Shown: positions 17,322 to 27,373, counted from the stretch's first letter. The stretch: 64,000 nucleotides of DNA from Promethearchaeota archaeon (GCA_011365055.1 RDOG01000001.1:1-64000); one strand, 5' to 3'. Numbers and translations are program-made. Notes: generated by a model from the letters alone, not told the origin.

Positions 17322-17999
17322 TTGAAAGCTGTTTGCTTACTATCGGGGGGTTTAGATTCTTCCACTGTTTGTTATATTGCAAAAGCACGTGGTTTCCAAA
17401 TATATGCATTAAGTTTTGATTACGGTCAACGCCATATAAAAGAAATTGAGTCTGCAAAAAAGATTGCAGAACTTGTCGGGGCAAAAGAACATAAAATCCT
17501 GAAAATAAATTTAGATCAGATCGGAGGATCTGCATTAACTGATGACTTAGAAGTGCCTCATGATAGAAATATAGATGAAATGTCTCGAGAAATACCTATC
17601 ACATACGTTCCGATGAGAAATACGATCTTATTAGCTCTTGCCGCTGCATATGCTGAAGTGATTGAAGCTGATGCAATTTTTGCAGGAATGAATGCTGTGG
17701 ATTATTCTGGATATCCCGATTGTAGGCCTGAATATATTAAAGCAATGCAAGAGACTATTCGATTGGGATCGAAATTAGGTGTAAAGGGTGAAAAAATAAT
17801 TAAAATAGAAACACCCATCATAAAAATGTCTAAAGCAGAAATTATAAAAGAAGGAATGAAGCTTGGAGTGCCATATCAATATACTTGGAGCTGTTATCAT
17901 GGTAAAGAAAAAGCATGTGGTATATGTGATTCATGTGTTTTACGTTTAAATGGATTCAAAGAAGCAGGATTAATCGATCCTATAGATTATGAAAAATAA
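17322..17999 (+). CDS. queC: 7-cyano-7-deazaguanine synthase QueC
   Basis: QueC is an ATP-dependent ligase that turns 7-carboxy-7-deazaguanine into preQ0, the base inserted into archaeal tRNA on the way to archaeosine. The 225-residue protein has the PP-loop SGGLDSSTVCYIAKARG at the N-terminus, then YVPMRNTILLALAAAYAE and GMNAVDYSGYPDCRPEYI. The zinc-binding cysteines are in CYHGKEKACGICDSC near 198-212. The TTG start follows GAGG, which overlaps the stop of the CBS gene. With queE at 14546 it supplies two steps of the pathway. Confidence 0.9.
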   Translation: MKAVCLLSGGLDSSTVCYIAKARGFQIYALSFDYGQRHIKEIESAKKIAELVGAKEHKILKINLDQIGGSALTDDLEVPHDRNIDEMSREIPITYVPMRNTILLALAAAYAEVIEADAIFAGMNAVDYSGYPDCRPEYIKAMQETIRLGSKLGVKGEKIIKIETPIIKMSKAEIIKEGMKLGVPYQYTWSCYHGKEKACGICDSCVLRLNGFKEAGLIDPIDYEK

Positions 18000-18145
18000 T
18001 ATCAAATCATTATTAAAAAAAAATAATTCGCTTTTAATTCCACAATCTAAAGTTTTAAATCGGGAATTCAAATAAATATGAAAAATAATCTTTTTATAGA
18101 AACTCTATATTATTGTAAAATCAGAAACTAAAAGGGGTTCACAAT

Positions 18146-18790
18146 TTGCTTTGGACGCTCATAATGGCTGTATATTTATTTAACATTTTTCTAATTCCGT
18201 GGTATATTTACGATATTTTGGGATTTCAAACATTGATGAATACGTTTTATCCGTTAAGGATCGATTTTGCTTTTTATTTTGCCATAATTATTGTTGTTTA
18301 TGCAATTGTTGAAAAAAAAGAAATTCCAGGATGGTTCTATGAATCTCGTGAACCCCATAATCTAATGCGTGCTGTATATTTTATTTCCACCTTGATGATG
18401 CTACCCTTTCTTGCGGATAATAATTTCATTTATTACATGAGAATCGAACCAACTGCTACTTTCGATGAACCTTTCTGGTTTATATTTATGAATTTTCCAG
18501 TTTTTGCTTATCAAATAAGTACCATTATAGACTTTGTTCTTGGTATTGCTATTTGGAAACTCGTTGATCAATGGTGGAAGGTTCCATTATCTCTTATTGC
18601 TTTAGCTGGCGTGTATTTAAACCTTATTATATTTGTATTGGGTGCAGGTTTAATGCATTTCATTCCTCAAATGATTCTTTATTTGGTCATGATGTTTCTA
18701 GCAATCGCTGGAGGATTATATGCAACATTTGAGCTACGACAAAGAAAATATCTTCTGATCGACCAAACAAAACAGCTTCCGCGTACTTGA
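18146..18790 (+). CDS. Membrane protein, about six TM segments
   Basis: The 214-residue hydrophobic protein has no recognised family. Six or so hydrophobic stretches are separated by short loops, including a charged loop after TM2 (VEKKEIPGWFYESREPHNLMR) and an aromatic segment MRIEPTATFDEPFWFIFMNFP. The C-terminal tail is basic (ELRQRKYLLIDQTKQ). The TTG start at 18146 is supported by AAAGGGGT at 18131-18138. It stands alone between queC and the rad50 operon, which is convergent. Confidence 0.55.
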   Translation: MLWTLIMAVYLFNIFLIPWYIYDILGFQTLMNTFYPLRIDFAFYFAIIIVVYAIVEKKEIPGWFYESREPHNLMRAVYFISTLMMLPFLADNNFIYYMRIEPTATFDEPFWFIFMNFPVFAYQISTIIDFVLGIAIWKLVDQWWKVPLSLIALAGVYLNLIIFVLGAGLMHFIPQMILYLVMMFLAIAGGLYATFELRQRKYLLIDQTKQLPRT

Positions 18791-18873
18791 TTGATAAATG
18801 AATCTTAATAAGGTAGCAATTTTAAAAATTAAAAGAATTTAATTATTTGGTTTTAAGATTATTAATTTTTTTC

Positions 18874-21483
18874 TCACTCATTTTTAATTAAAATACTTGG
18901 AAATAGTTTATATTTGCTTCCCTGCTCTCTCGTTTTACTCACGAAAATCTTGTGATTGAATTTTTCATCATCTGTCTCAGGAGTATGTGTGATTAAAAAA
19001 ATTTGGGTAAAACTTTTATCTTCTTTCAAATGTTTGATTACCATCCGTCTTCTAACTTCATCAATATTAGATAATGGTTCGTCTAAAATAAGAATATTAA
19101 AATTAATCGGTTTAGTTTCGCTAGTTTTAAAAGGTCTTATTCTAGCCATGAGATTTGACAAACCAATTCTTAAAGCCAAACCGAAAATTGCTTTATCTCC
19201 ACCACTTAAAAGATCCATTGTTTTATCAATATTATCGAAGTTATCATGAAGCTCAAATTCAATACCTTTCTGACGAGCAATTTTAATTTCCTTAAAACTA
19301 TATTGCCCATCTGAGAATTTTAATAAATAATTGGATACTTCTTGTTTTATTGATTGAAATAATTTGTTTTGAATGACTTCTTGAGAAATAAATTTATCTA
19401 AATATTGCATTCTAATTATATCTAAGTGATTAATTATTTTCTCCTTTTCAGAAATCTCATATTTTATCTGATCAAGTTTTTTAACGTTATCTTCAATGTC
19501 ATTTATACTTTTTAATAATTTATCCAAGTTTTCTTTTAGCTCTTGAATATTTTTATTTAAATTATCCCTTTCATTTTTTTGAATTATAATTTTTTCACTT
19601 AATTCTGACAATGATTCTACATCATAGTTCTTTAAAAAAGATTTTAATTCCTCAATATTTAATTTTAAATTCAAATTATTCAATCTTTTTTCAATTTCTA
19701 TTTTTAATTTATTAAGTTCTTTGATTTGCTTATTTAATTCATCAACTTTTTTTCTACTTTCTATTGACTTAATTTCTATATTTTCAATTTCTTTTTTAAT
19801 TTTGTTTAAATTATCTGTTAGATGTTGTTTTTTTTGCTGAACTTTCTCAATTTTTATTAGTAACTCATCTAAATTTGAGATTTCAAATCTTGATAAAAAG
19901 TCATCCAAGGTTTTAACCTCGAGTTGTGCTAATAATTGATTGAAAATTTGTTTCTTTTGTTTAATTTCCTTGTTAGATTTTGAAATTATATCAAATTTTG
20001 ATAAAAAATCATTGGATAGTTTTAATTTATTTTCGTTTTCATTTAAACTCTTTTCAGCTTGGGCAATATCTTTATCAAAATTTTTCTTTAAATTTTCTAA
20101 TTCTTCTGATTCGTTTTTATAATTTTCAATAGTCATTTTTATTCTGTTTAATACTTGAACCTTATGCTTTTCGTGTTGAAAAGGTGTCAAGCAAGTTGGA
20201 CATTCATTCTTTTCAGAAAGAAGTTTAATTTTTTGTTCTAAATCATCAATTAGTGCATCTAATTTACTTGTTTTTTCAATTATAATTAATTTTTCTTTCT
20301 CTAGGGTCTTAAAATTATTCTCTAATATTTCTTTATTTTTCTCATCCTTTATCTTTTCTTCTTTAATTTGTTTTATTATTAAATCCAATTTTTCAATTTT
20401 TTCGATTTTCAAATCTTTTTGTAAATCTTTTCGAAGTTCAATAAGGTTATTTTTAAATGATTTACTTAATATATTAATTGATTGGGCTTCATCATTTAAA
20501 GTTCTAATAACTGATAACTTAGGAAAACTTTTAATTAATTTTTCATTTTCATTTATTTTTGTTAAAATCTCTTTAATTTCCTTGTTTTTTTCTTCAATAT
20601 CTGTTTGGTTATCTTGAATTTCCTTTTTTCTAATGTCTAATACGTATTCTAAGTTCTCTAATTTTATTTCGATTTTTTCATTTTTTTCGAGTGTTTCTTT
20701 ATAAAATTTAATATCATTAAGATTTGGATATGTATTTAATGATTTTTCTATCTTATCAAATTTTAAAGAAATATTTTTTAACTTATTCTCATCTTCAAGT
20801 TTTTGATTTTTGATATAATCTAATTTTTGTTGTTGTTGTATTATTTCATTCTTCTCATTTTCTAATTTCTTGACCTCACTACTTGATTCCTTAATTTTTT
20901 TATTAAGACTTTCTTTTATTTCATTGGTAAATTCTTTTAATTTAAATAGCATCTCAAAATGAGTTCGTAATTCTGTAGGTGTTCTCGTTGCTAGATAATC
21001 AACTTCTCCTTGCCTAACATAGAACGTATTAATGATATCTTTAGAACTACAATTAAATATTTCTTTTAATTTATCACACGTTTTATCAAAACCCGTTAAT
21101 GGGTCGATCAAGCTATCTTCTTCAATTCTATTCAAGACTACTTTTGTAGTATTTCCTCTTGTTTTAGTTCGTAAAATATTATAGCGTTGATTATTAATTT
21201 CAAAATCAAAATTAATAGAGCATTTATTGGCGTTAGAAGATTCATTTCCAATCATTCGAATAATTCTATCATTTGATTCATCAATAATCCCACATTGATT
21301 TTTTCCTTTTATTCCTCCCCAAATTACCCACAAAATTGCTTTAACTAAATTAGTTTTTCCAGTTGAATTTGGTCCCCTAATAATAAATAATCCATCTGGT
21401 AATTCTAATAAATTAGAAGATTCATCTGGCAAAACTTGTGATTTAATTGAGGTAAAATTAGAAATTTGAATTTTTTTAATCAA
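18874..21483 (-). CDS. rad50: DNA double-strand break repair ATPase Rad50
   Basis: Rad50 is the SMC-like ATPase of the Mre11-Rad50 complex that processes DNA ends. In 869 residues it shows the Walker A motif GPNSTGKTNLV near 37-47, then IINTFYVRQGEVDYL (Q-loop region). A long coiled coil is broken by a zinc hook (NECPTCLTPF, CxxC near 428). The ABC signature is LLSGGDKAIFGLALRIGLSNL near 756-776, and Walker B is ILILDEPLSNID near 794-805. The TTG start directly follows the mre11 stop codon (TAG then TTG), with GGAGAT upstream. It is the last gene of the nurA-herA-mre11-rad50 operon. Confidence 0.93.
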   Translation of the reverse strand: MIKKIQISNFTSIKSQVLPDESSNLLELPDGLFIIRGPNSTGKTNLVKAILWVIWGGIKGKNQCGIIDESNDRIIRMIGNESSNANKCSINFDFEINNQRYNILRTKTRGNTTKVVLNRIEEDSLIDPLTGFDKTCDKLKEIFNCSSKDIINTFYVRQGEVDYLATRTPTELRTHFEMLFKLKEFTNEIKESLNKKIKESSSEVKKLENEKNEIIQQQQKLDYIKNQKLEDENKLKNISLKFDKIEKSLNTYPNLNDIKFYKETLEKNEKIEIKLENLEYVLDIRKKEIQDNQTDIEEKNKEIKEILTKINENEKLIKSFPKLSVIRTLNDEAQSINILSKSFKNNLIELRKDLQKDLKIEKIEKLDLIIKQIKEEKIKDEKNKEILENNFKTLEKEKLIIIEKTSKLDALIDDLEQKIKLLSEKNECPTCLTPFQHEKHKVQVLNRIKMTIENYKNESEELENLKKNFDKDIAQAEKSLNENENKLKLSNDFLSKFDIISKSNKEIKQKKQIFNQLLAQLEVKTLDDFLSRFEISNLDELLIKIEKVQQKKQHLTDNLNKIKKEIENIEIKSIESRKKVDELNKQIKELNKLKIEIEKRLNNLNLKLNIEELKSFLKNYDVESLSELSEKIIIQKNERDNLNKNIQELKENLDKLLKSINDIEDNVKKLDQIKYEISEKEKIINHLDIIRMQYLDKFISQEVIQNKLFQSIKQEVSNYLLKFSDGQYSFKEIKIARQKGIEFELHDNFDNIDKTMDLLSGGDKAIFGLALRIGLSNLMARIRPFKTSETKPINFNILILDEPLSNIDEVRRRMVIKHLKEDKSFTQIFLITHTPETDDEKFNHKIFVSKTREQGSKYKLFPSILIKNE

Positions 21484-22764
21484 CTAAATCTCCCCCATAT
21501 CATTAATGATTTCCCCAAATAACTTTGCTAGCAATTTAGTATCATAATCCTTAATTTCTAATACTTTTAAAAATTCTAAGAATTCCGTTTCAGGATTTTC
21601 TATTAAATATTCAATTTTTTTAGATCCTGGAACGCTAACATCTCTTTCATCTTGATAATCCATGTTTTTTTCAATTTTAAATTGTAAAACATTAAAATTC
21701 TTCGATGAAAGAACATTTTGAGTTAATAAATTTAATTCTGGAGAAAGTTTTGACCAAGTTGATAGACCAATCTTCCCAGTTAAAAATATCTTTATTCGTG
21801 ATGCCGTTTTTTCATCAAATTTTTCATTTAACTTCAATTCAATTAATTTATTTTCTATTTGATTCAATATTTCTGTATGATTATCATTCAAATCAACATT
21901 TATTGATTCAACAAACATATTTCTTGTACTAATTTTCACTGGATCAAATACTGGATTTTTATCTTTTTCTGCATTAACAAAATGAAAAAATCGATTTTTT
22001 TTATCCTCAGGAATTTTTAAAGCATCAAATCTCCATTTTTCCGTTGATCCAGGCACAATTAATTTTCCTTTTTCTTTAAAAATATGATCATGACCTGCAA
22101 CAAATACATCAAATGCGTCTTTATTGAGATTTCTTGGAAAACTTTTATCAATTTCCATGCCATGGATTAATCCAATGTTAATTTTTTGTGTATGTTTTAA
22201 AAAATTTAATTCATATTGATTAATCCATTTATTATAAATTTCTGATAAATTAGGACTTAATAATTCTAGAAATTCAGGATCTGCAAATGGAAATCCATGA
22301 ACTACAAATTCTTCATTTTCAAAAACCATAGATTTTGAGTTTCTAATACAACTCATTAAATCTCTCCAAAACGTGAAAATCCTTACATTTTCAAATACTT
22401 CTAATTGTCTTAATGTTGAAATTCTTCTTCTATTAAAAATTCCGTGATTTCCATCAATTATAACTATTGGTATGCCTAATTCATTTAGCTTTTTAAATCC
22501 TCTTCCTGCAATGACTCTAGCTGCTTCTGAAAGAGGAATATTTGTTCCTTTATATGGATAATGAAAAAGATCCCCTGCATGGATGATTAAATCTAAGTCT
22601 TTTTTTTCTTCACAAAATATATCGATAATCTCATTGAAAGATTTAGTAAAGTCATATTCTATTGGAGAAAGTCTAATCTTTCCAATTTCATAATAAATAT
22701 TAGGTCTAACATTTCCAACGGTGCATCCTAAATGAGTATCTGAGAAAACACCGATTCTAACCAT
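21484..22764 (-). CDS. mre11: DNA double-strand break repair nuclease Mre11
   Basis: Mre11 is the Mn2+-dependent 3'-5' exonuclease and endonuclease paired with Rad50. The five phosphodiesterase motifs are visible in the first 240 residues: GVFSDTHLG, IHAGDLFHYPYKG, IDGNHGIFNRR, GLIHGMEI and VFVAGHDHIF. In the third motif Gly follows the His of GNH, where many nucleases have Asp. The 426-residue length fits, and the C-terminal region would bind the base of the Rad50 coiled coil. The ATG follows GAGGTTC. It lies 11 bp downstream of herA. Confidence 0.92.
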   Translation of the reverse strand: MVRIGVFSDTHLGCTVGNVRPNIYYEIGKIRLSPIEYDFTKSFNEIIDIFCEEKKDLDLIIHAGDLFHYPYKGTNIPLSEAARVIAGRGFKKLNELGIPIVIIDGNHGIFNRRRISTLRQLEVFENVRIFTFWRDLMSCIRNSKSMVFENEEFVVHGFPFADPEFLELLSPNLSEIYNKWINQYELNFLKHTQKINIGLIHGMEIDKSFPRNLNKDAFDVFVAGHDHIFKEKGKLIVPGSTEKWRFDALKIPEDKKNRFFHFVNAEKDKNPVFDPVKISTRNMFVESINVDLNDNHTEILNQIENKLIELKLNEKFDEKTASRIKIFLTGKIGLSTWSKLSPELNLLTQNVLSSKNFNVLQFKIEKNMDYQDERDVSVPGSKKIEYLIENPETEFLEFLKVLEIKDYDTKLLAKLFGEIINDMGEI

Positions 22765-22775
22765 TTATGAACCTC

Positions 22776-24545
22776 TTAATCAAATTCTCTTTTTCTTGTT
22801 TCTTTGATTTCGCCAGGAATTAATTTATGTTCTAACATTTTATAAGAATCTTCATCTTTTAAGAATTCTTTATCATATAAAGGTGCTTTAAAAACAAATG
22901 GTAAATCCTTATAACTTGTTGTTAAAATGCCCTCACCTCTATTTAGTACTTTGAATTCAGATTTAAACTCAGAAATGTCACGACTAGAACTTTTAATTGC
23001 CATTTCTATTTCGCTTGAGTTGCCTAAGGCTAATGTAATTTGAGTATTGACTTGAGATAATAACGAAGGATGAATTGCTGAAACTTGTTGGCTTATAACA
23101 CATAATCCTAATCCAAATTTCCTACCTTGTCTTGAAATAGATTTATAAATATTTCCTGATTGTTTCATTATTTCTGGAGTTAATAAAGATGGTGCTTCTT
23201 CTATAGTCAGCAAAATTGGGCTTAAATCCTCAACCTTTTTAATTTTATCCTTGCCTTTTCCATAAAACTCCAACAAATTTTTATCTAATTTTCTTATAAA
23301 TTCCTTGTTTAGATTTCTTTGTTCTAATTGACGTTTTAAGATATCTAAATTTGTACTTGATTTCACAGCTTTTCGAATCTCGAATAAAGTTCTAGCAATT
23401 ACGGTGACACAAAGAAATTGTTCTAATTGATCCATTAAGCTTGAATTAAATATGAGAACTTGTCCTCGTTCTAATGCTGAAATGATATCAATTAAAATCG
23501 AGTTTTCTGAATCAACAATAATTGGAGATTTTTCTGGATTCAACCAAGCGAGATATCTTTGAGCAGCATTTACCGTATTTGGCGGGTAGCCCATATCATC
23601 AACACCAATCTGTTTTATCCATTCATCAGGATATTTAAATGCTAATGAACTTATATATGCAACTTGTGGATTAGATAACTCCATGATAGAAAATAAATCG
23701 ATTGGTAATATTTCATTTAGACCAATTTTAATTTCTTTTGCATATCGACGAATATTATCTGAAGCTGCACTTTTAATTGGAGTCAAATAATAAAAATCAC
23801 TAAATAACTTTCTCCTGAAATCTTCATTATATTTATCAATTAAATCAACAATATTAGCAATTCCATGTTTCCCTGTCCCTAATGCATATTCATCATGTGG
23901 ATCGATGGTAAATAAGCTTATCCTTGACTTTTCTTCTAAAATTGCTTTGATATTAAAATCTATAAATGATTTTGTAATATTTTGCATTAAATTTGATTTG
24001 CCTGAACCTGTTGCACCCCAAATTCCAATATGCATGGCTAACTTCTCTTTTGGAATACTGATATTTATTGGAATTGCATCTTCTCCAATAAGCCATTCTC
24101 CAATCTTTAATTCACCTTCTAACTGAGACTTTAACATGGTTTTTAGATTTTCATGCATGTTTTCTGAACCTGAAGTTAATCTATATACTGATGAAAAATG
24201 TTCTGGCACTCTTCTCGGTTTTTTAAAGCTAAAACCTTGTTCAAAGTCTCCAGTGACATATCCAAGTAATGTCCCGTCAACTCTTAGGGTCTTTTCACTC
24301 TCTAAATTCGCAATATATGATTCTTTATTTATAACTAAGCTTGAAGCTGGATCTTCCAAATTTCCTTGTCTACGCATTTTATTTGAATAATTAGTACATT
24401 TAAACAAGAAAATTTTCTCATATCCTCGTTTAGATGGAATTGCAAAAACATCTCCGATCGCAACATCATCATTTTTTGTAATAACTTCAATTGTATTTAT
24501 ATCCGCATTAGATAAAATTCCGAAATTTTCTCCAAAATCAAACAT
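22776..24545 (-). CDS. herA: Bipolar DNA helicase/translocase HerA
   Basis: HerA is a hexameric FtsK/HerA-family ATPase that unwinds DNA ends with the NurA nuclease. The 589-residue protein has an N-terminal HAS-barrel region (residues 1-150, including VITKNDDVAIGDVF). Walker A is HIGIWGATGSGKSNLMQNI near 170-188. A Walker B-like segment is PILLTIEEAPSLLTPE near 443-458, followed by SISRQGRKFGLGLCVISQQVSAIHPSLLSQVNT, which contains the sensor and arginine-finger region typical of the family. The ATG follows GAGGTATTTGT. It is located 9 bp after nurA. Confidence 0.93.
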   Translation of the reverse strand: MFDFGENFGILSNADINTIEVITKNDDVAIGDVFAIPSKRGYEKIFLFKCTNYSNKMRRQGNLEDPASSLVINKESYIANLESEKTLRVDGTLLGYVTGDFEQGFSFKKPRRVPEHFSSVYRLTSGSENMHENLKTMLKSQLEGELKIGEWLIGEDAIPINISIPKEKLAMHIGIWGATGSGKSNLMQNITKSFIDFNIKAILEEKSRISLFTIDPHDEYALGTGKHGIANIVDLIDKYNEDFRRKLFSDFYYLTPIKSAASDNIRRYAKEIKIGLNEILPIDLFSIMELSNPQVAYISSLAFKYPDEWIKQIGVDDMGYPPNTVNAAQRYLAWLNPEKSPIIVDSENSILIDIISALERGQVLIFNSSLMDQLEQFLCVTVIARTLFEIRKAVKSSTNLDILKRQLEQRNLNKEFIRKLDKNLLEFYGKGKDKIKKVEDLSPILLTIEEAPSLLTPEIMKQSGNIYKSISRQGRKFGLGLCVISQQVSAIHPSLLSQVNTQITLALGNSSEIEMAIKSSSRDISEFKSEFKVLNRGEGILTTSYKDLPFVFKAPLYDKEFLKDEDSYKMLEHKLIPGEIKETRKREFD

Positions 24546-24554
24546 ACAAATACC

Positions 24555-25844
24555 TCAAGAAAATATCATTCTTCGAGCCGAAATTAGAGCTCTTTCATTT
24601 AATCCCATTTCCTTTCCTACTCCAACAACTTTATCAGAAACAATTAATTGTTGATCCCAAGTAATCACGCAATCTTCATGGGCAAAAGCTGGAGGGCATG
24701 GGTATCCATACCATCGGGCTTCATGAGCCATGAAATCTAAATCTTTAAATATTTTTATTTCGTTCTGCTGTTGTATCTTTGGATCTGAGTCTTGAATATA
24801 TTCTTTCCACCAATAATAATCAAAATCGATTCTTAATGTTGGCATTAAATAATAGAATCGTGCTAAATATGTTACTGCAAGATCTGGTGGAATATATATT
24901 CGTGATTTAGTAATATTCAATTCACCTTCTTTTTCTTTAACTCCTGGTATTCTGCAATACCAATGATCTTTAAATCCTAAATCTGTTGCTAATTTAGAAA
25001 TTAAAAATGAACCTGGAACTGTATGGGTTTTACTTATTGCTGCTAAAGTTGTTCCTTTTTTTCTTGCATGATGACAAATATCTCTTAATAGATAATCTCT
25101 AAAAGGTAGTTTTCGCGGGCTATCTCTCTTTTCCATTATTTTTAATGGTTCTAAAATGGTCATAGAACCATCAATTATTAAATACTTTAATTTTAAATCA
25201 CTAAGAAGAGCTTTCCTTATTAAAATTAATTCGATAGTACTCCTTAGATCATTTTGAATGACAGAATTTTCACTTGGTTTTCTAAGAAGTAGATAGCTTT
25301 CAATATCATTACCTAGAATTTGAGTTAAGGATTTTTTAGACGTTATGATTGGTAATTTCTCAAACCATACATCGAGATCATTATAATATTTCCAGAAAAT
25401 TTCGAGTAAATCTGTATTAGGAAATAAAGATTGTAGAAATTCGATGAAGGAGTTTTTAAAATCAATATTATCATGATTAAAAGTGAAAATTTTCAATAAA
25501 TTTCCATTATTTAAAGATGGAATTGATTTTAAATCTATAATTTTCATTGGTTGTTTATTTACAGTATTAGTATCTAAGACAATTAGGGATGAATTCACAA
25601 GTTGTATATGATTATCTTGATATTGACATAAATTTTCTATACCACTACCATCACAAGCTGCTATTAAAAAATCTTTAGATAATTCTTTTTCTGTATATGG
25701 ATCAAATTTTGTTATTAATATCTCTAATCTATCTTTATCTTGCTCTAATAATGATTCATCCATTTTATTTCGAGCTAAAATTTTTTTAAAAGCTTTTTCA
25801 ATTTCAAATTCGAATTGTGCACTTAATAGTTTTTCTAATACCAC
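24555..25844 (-). CDS. nurA: 5'-3' nuclease NurA
   Basis: NurA is the RNase H-fold nuclease that works with HerA in 5'-strand resection. In this 429-residue protein the metal-binding Asp of motif I is in LIAACDGSGIEN near 61-73, and a second conserved block is LKYLIIDGSMTILEPLKI near 218-235. C-terminal segments include YLARFYYLMPTLRIDF and RWYGYPCPPAFAHEDCVI. The start is a GTG with GAGGGAAC upstream. It is the first gene of a tightly packed four-gene operon (gaps of 9, 11 and 0 bp), so nuclease, helicase and Mre11-Rad50 are made together. A TTTTTATAAAAA element at 25889-25900 is a possible TATA box. Confidence 0.88.
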   Translation of the reverse strand: MVLEKLLSAQFEFEIEKAFKKILARNKMDESLLEQDKDRLEILITKFDPYTEKELSKDFLIAACDGSGIENLCQYQDNHIQLVNSSLIVLDTNTVNKQPMKIIDLKSIPSLNNGNLLKIFTFNHDNIDFKNSFIEFLQSLFPNTDLLEIFWKYYNDLDVWFEKLPIITSKKSLTQILGNDIESYLLLRKPSENSVIQNDLRSTIELILIRKALLSDLKLKYLIIDGSMTILEPLKIMEKRDSPRKLPFRDYLLRDICHHARKKGTTLAAISKTHTVPGSFLISKLATDLGFKDHWYCRIPGVKEKEGELNITKSRIYIPPDLAVTYLARFYYLMPTLRIDFDYYWWKEYIQDSDPKIQQQNEIKIFKDLDFMAHEARWYGYPCPPAFAHEDCVITWDQQLIVSDKVVGVGKEMGLNERALISARRMIFS

Positions 25845-25998
25845 ATTGTTCCCTCAGAAAGTGATGGTAAATCTTTAATTAAAGTCAATTTTTATAAAAA
25901 TATACTTCAAACTCGTTTAAATATCTTACAAATAGGTATTTAAAAATGATAAAACTAAAAAAAAGAAAAAAAGAAAATTTTTAAGAAAATTTAATTCA

Positions 25999-26274
25999 TT
26001 AAATGGATATCATTGTTATTACGGATTGATTTTTAGTAACGAACGTAACCATTTCATTAGTGACTTTCTCAGGGTTCTCGATTTTTATCTTTTTTAATCT
26101 ATTAGATAATCCTGTTTTTAAAATTTCGACTATTTCCTTGTAATTTAATTCTTCAGGTTTTTTATCTGCAACTATATCCTTTATTGCCAATCTCAAGAGA
26201 CCTTTTGCATGCATCGGTTCTTTATTTATTTCTTGAGAAAGTTTTTCTCCTAAGAAGTCTATTATTGATTTCAT
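25999..26274 (-). CDS. Small soluble protein next to a 7TM gene, unknown
   Basis: The 91-residue protein is mainly helical and mixed in charge, with no recognised motif. Segments include MHAKGLLRLAIKDIVADKKP and EELNYKEIVEILKTGLSNRLKK. The C-terminus is hydrophobic (SVITMISI). Its start lies 2 bp after the stop of the 7TM gene, so the two are one transcriptional unit and may work together. The arrangement (membrane receptor-like protein plus small soluble partner) is suggestive only. Confidence 0.55.
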   Translation of the reverse strand: MKSIIDFLGEKLSQEINKEPMHAKGLLRLAIKDIVADKKPEELNYKEIVEILKTGLSNRLKKIKIENPEKVTNEMVTFVTKNQSVITMISI

Positions 26275-26276
26275 TT

Positions 26277-27065
26277 TTAACTACCGCCGCTGGATAATTT
26301 TTTCATCAATTCTTCTTCTGAAAGCTCTTCTTCTTTTTCAGTGCTACCTTGGTAACCTTTGTTTAAAAAATTTCTGAAGAATTTTGGTGGTACCCAAACC
26401 AAGTAATTTAAGATTATGAAAACTATTGTAAATCCTGCTATAGAGAATTGTACTATTAATTGGATAACATAGTTAACTGGAGTCGGATTAAGCATGTAAT
26501 TTATAAGAACAGGCATTAAAATGAAGAACAGAAATCCCACGAATATTAAAAATAATCCCGAAACTGCAAAAATAATATATCGCTTCTTTTGAAAGGGTTC
26601 TAAATTAAAAGATTTTACACCTTTGTAAGCTTCAAATGCTGCATGTGTAAACCAACCTGCATTAATCATTACTGTTACTGCAAAAAAGATATCAGCTAAA
26701 TACAATGATGGAACAGCTATTAACAAACTAAATGGGCTAAAGAAAGCTAGTATTGATAGAACTCCTTGAATGCATCCTGATATTATGGCAAAAGTCAAAA
26801 AAAATTTAAAAGGCCCTTTTTTGTCTTGATAGAATGTATATTGGGTAAAAAGCAATCCTAATACTAATGAGAAACCTCGAACAATGTATTGCATGTATGT
26901 AAATTCTAAGAAAACTACGAAATATATGAATCCATTTACGATTAAATTAAAACCAAAATAATAGACATTTGTTTTTTTTACTTTAGTGGCGTTATATGTG
27001 ATTAAAATTCCTACGAGACTATACGTAATAAAAATGATCAAGTAAAAAATTTGTTCCGTGCTCAT
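26277..27065 (-). CDS. Seven-TM membrane protein, unknown
   Basis: The protein has seven hydrophobic segments and a short acidic cytoplasmic tail (STEKEEELSEEELMKKLSSGG). The layout resembles the 7TM sensory modules seen in archaeal signalling proteins, but no output domain is fused. I chose the ATG at 27065, because the upstream GTG at 27074 falls within the AGAGTGA ribosome-binding site. It is followed 2 bp later by the 91-residue gene. Confidence 0.6.
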   Translation of the reverse strand: MSTEQIFYLIIFITYSLVGILITYNATKVKKTNVYYFGFNLIVNGFIYFVVFLEFTYMQYIVRGFSLVLGLLFTQYTFYQDKKGPFKFFLTFAIISGCIQGVLSILAFFSPFSLLIAVPSLYLADIFFAVTVMINAGWFTHAAFEAYKGVKSFNLEPFQKKRYIIFAVSGLFLIFVGFLFFILMPVLINYMLNPTPVNYVIQLIVQFSIAGFTIVFIILNYLVWVPPKFFRNFLNKGYQGSTEKEEELSEEELMKKLSSGGS

Positions 27066-27373
27066 GTTGTTCACTCTTATATAAGATATTGTCGTATATG
27101 TGATAAATGTTTAATTTTAAAAGATATTAACTTTTATGTTCAAAAAAAAGTATAAAAATTTCCATATTTCTTCTTTTTTATTAAAAAAAATGCACGAAAT
27201 GATCCATTCTAAAATAAAAGATTTTTTTATAAAAATAAAATAAATTAGTGAAAAACAATTAATAGTAATTTTAAAGAAATAAATAATTGAATTCTAATCT
27301 AATTTTTATTTTTATGATGTTAGAACGAACTAAAAGAAAATAAAAAAATTTTTTAACTATTTTTAATGCAAAT
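27066..27373. other. Intergenic stretch, no gene seen
   Basis: About 300 bp of A/T-rich sequence separate the 7TM gene and the stop codon of the beta-CASP gene. Both genes are on the minus strand. A symmetric CTTATATAAG at 27076-27085 and GTATATGTG near 27094-27102 are TATA-like, but neither is cleanly spaced from the start. A frame at 27271-27534 is a shadow of the beta-CASP gene. Confidence 0.4.
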
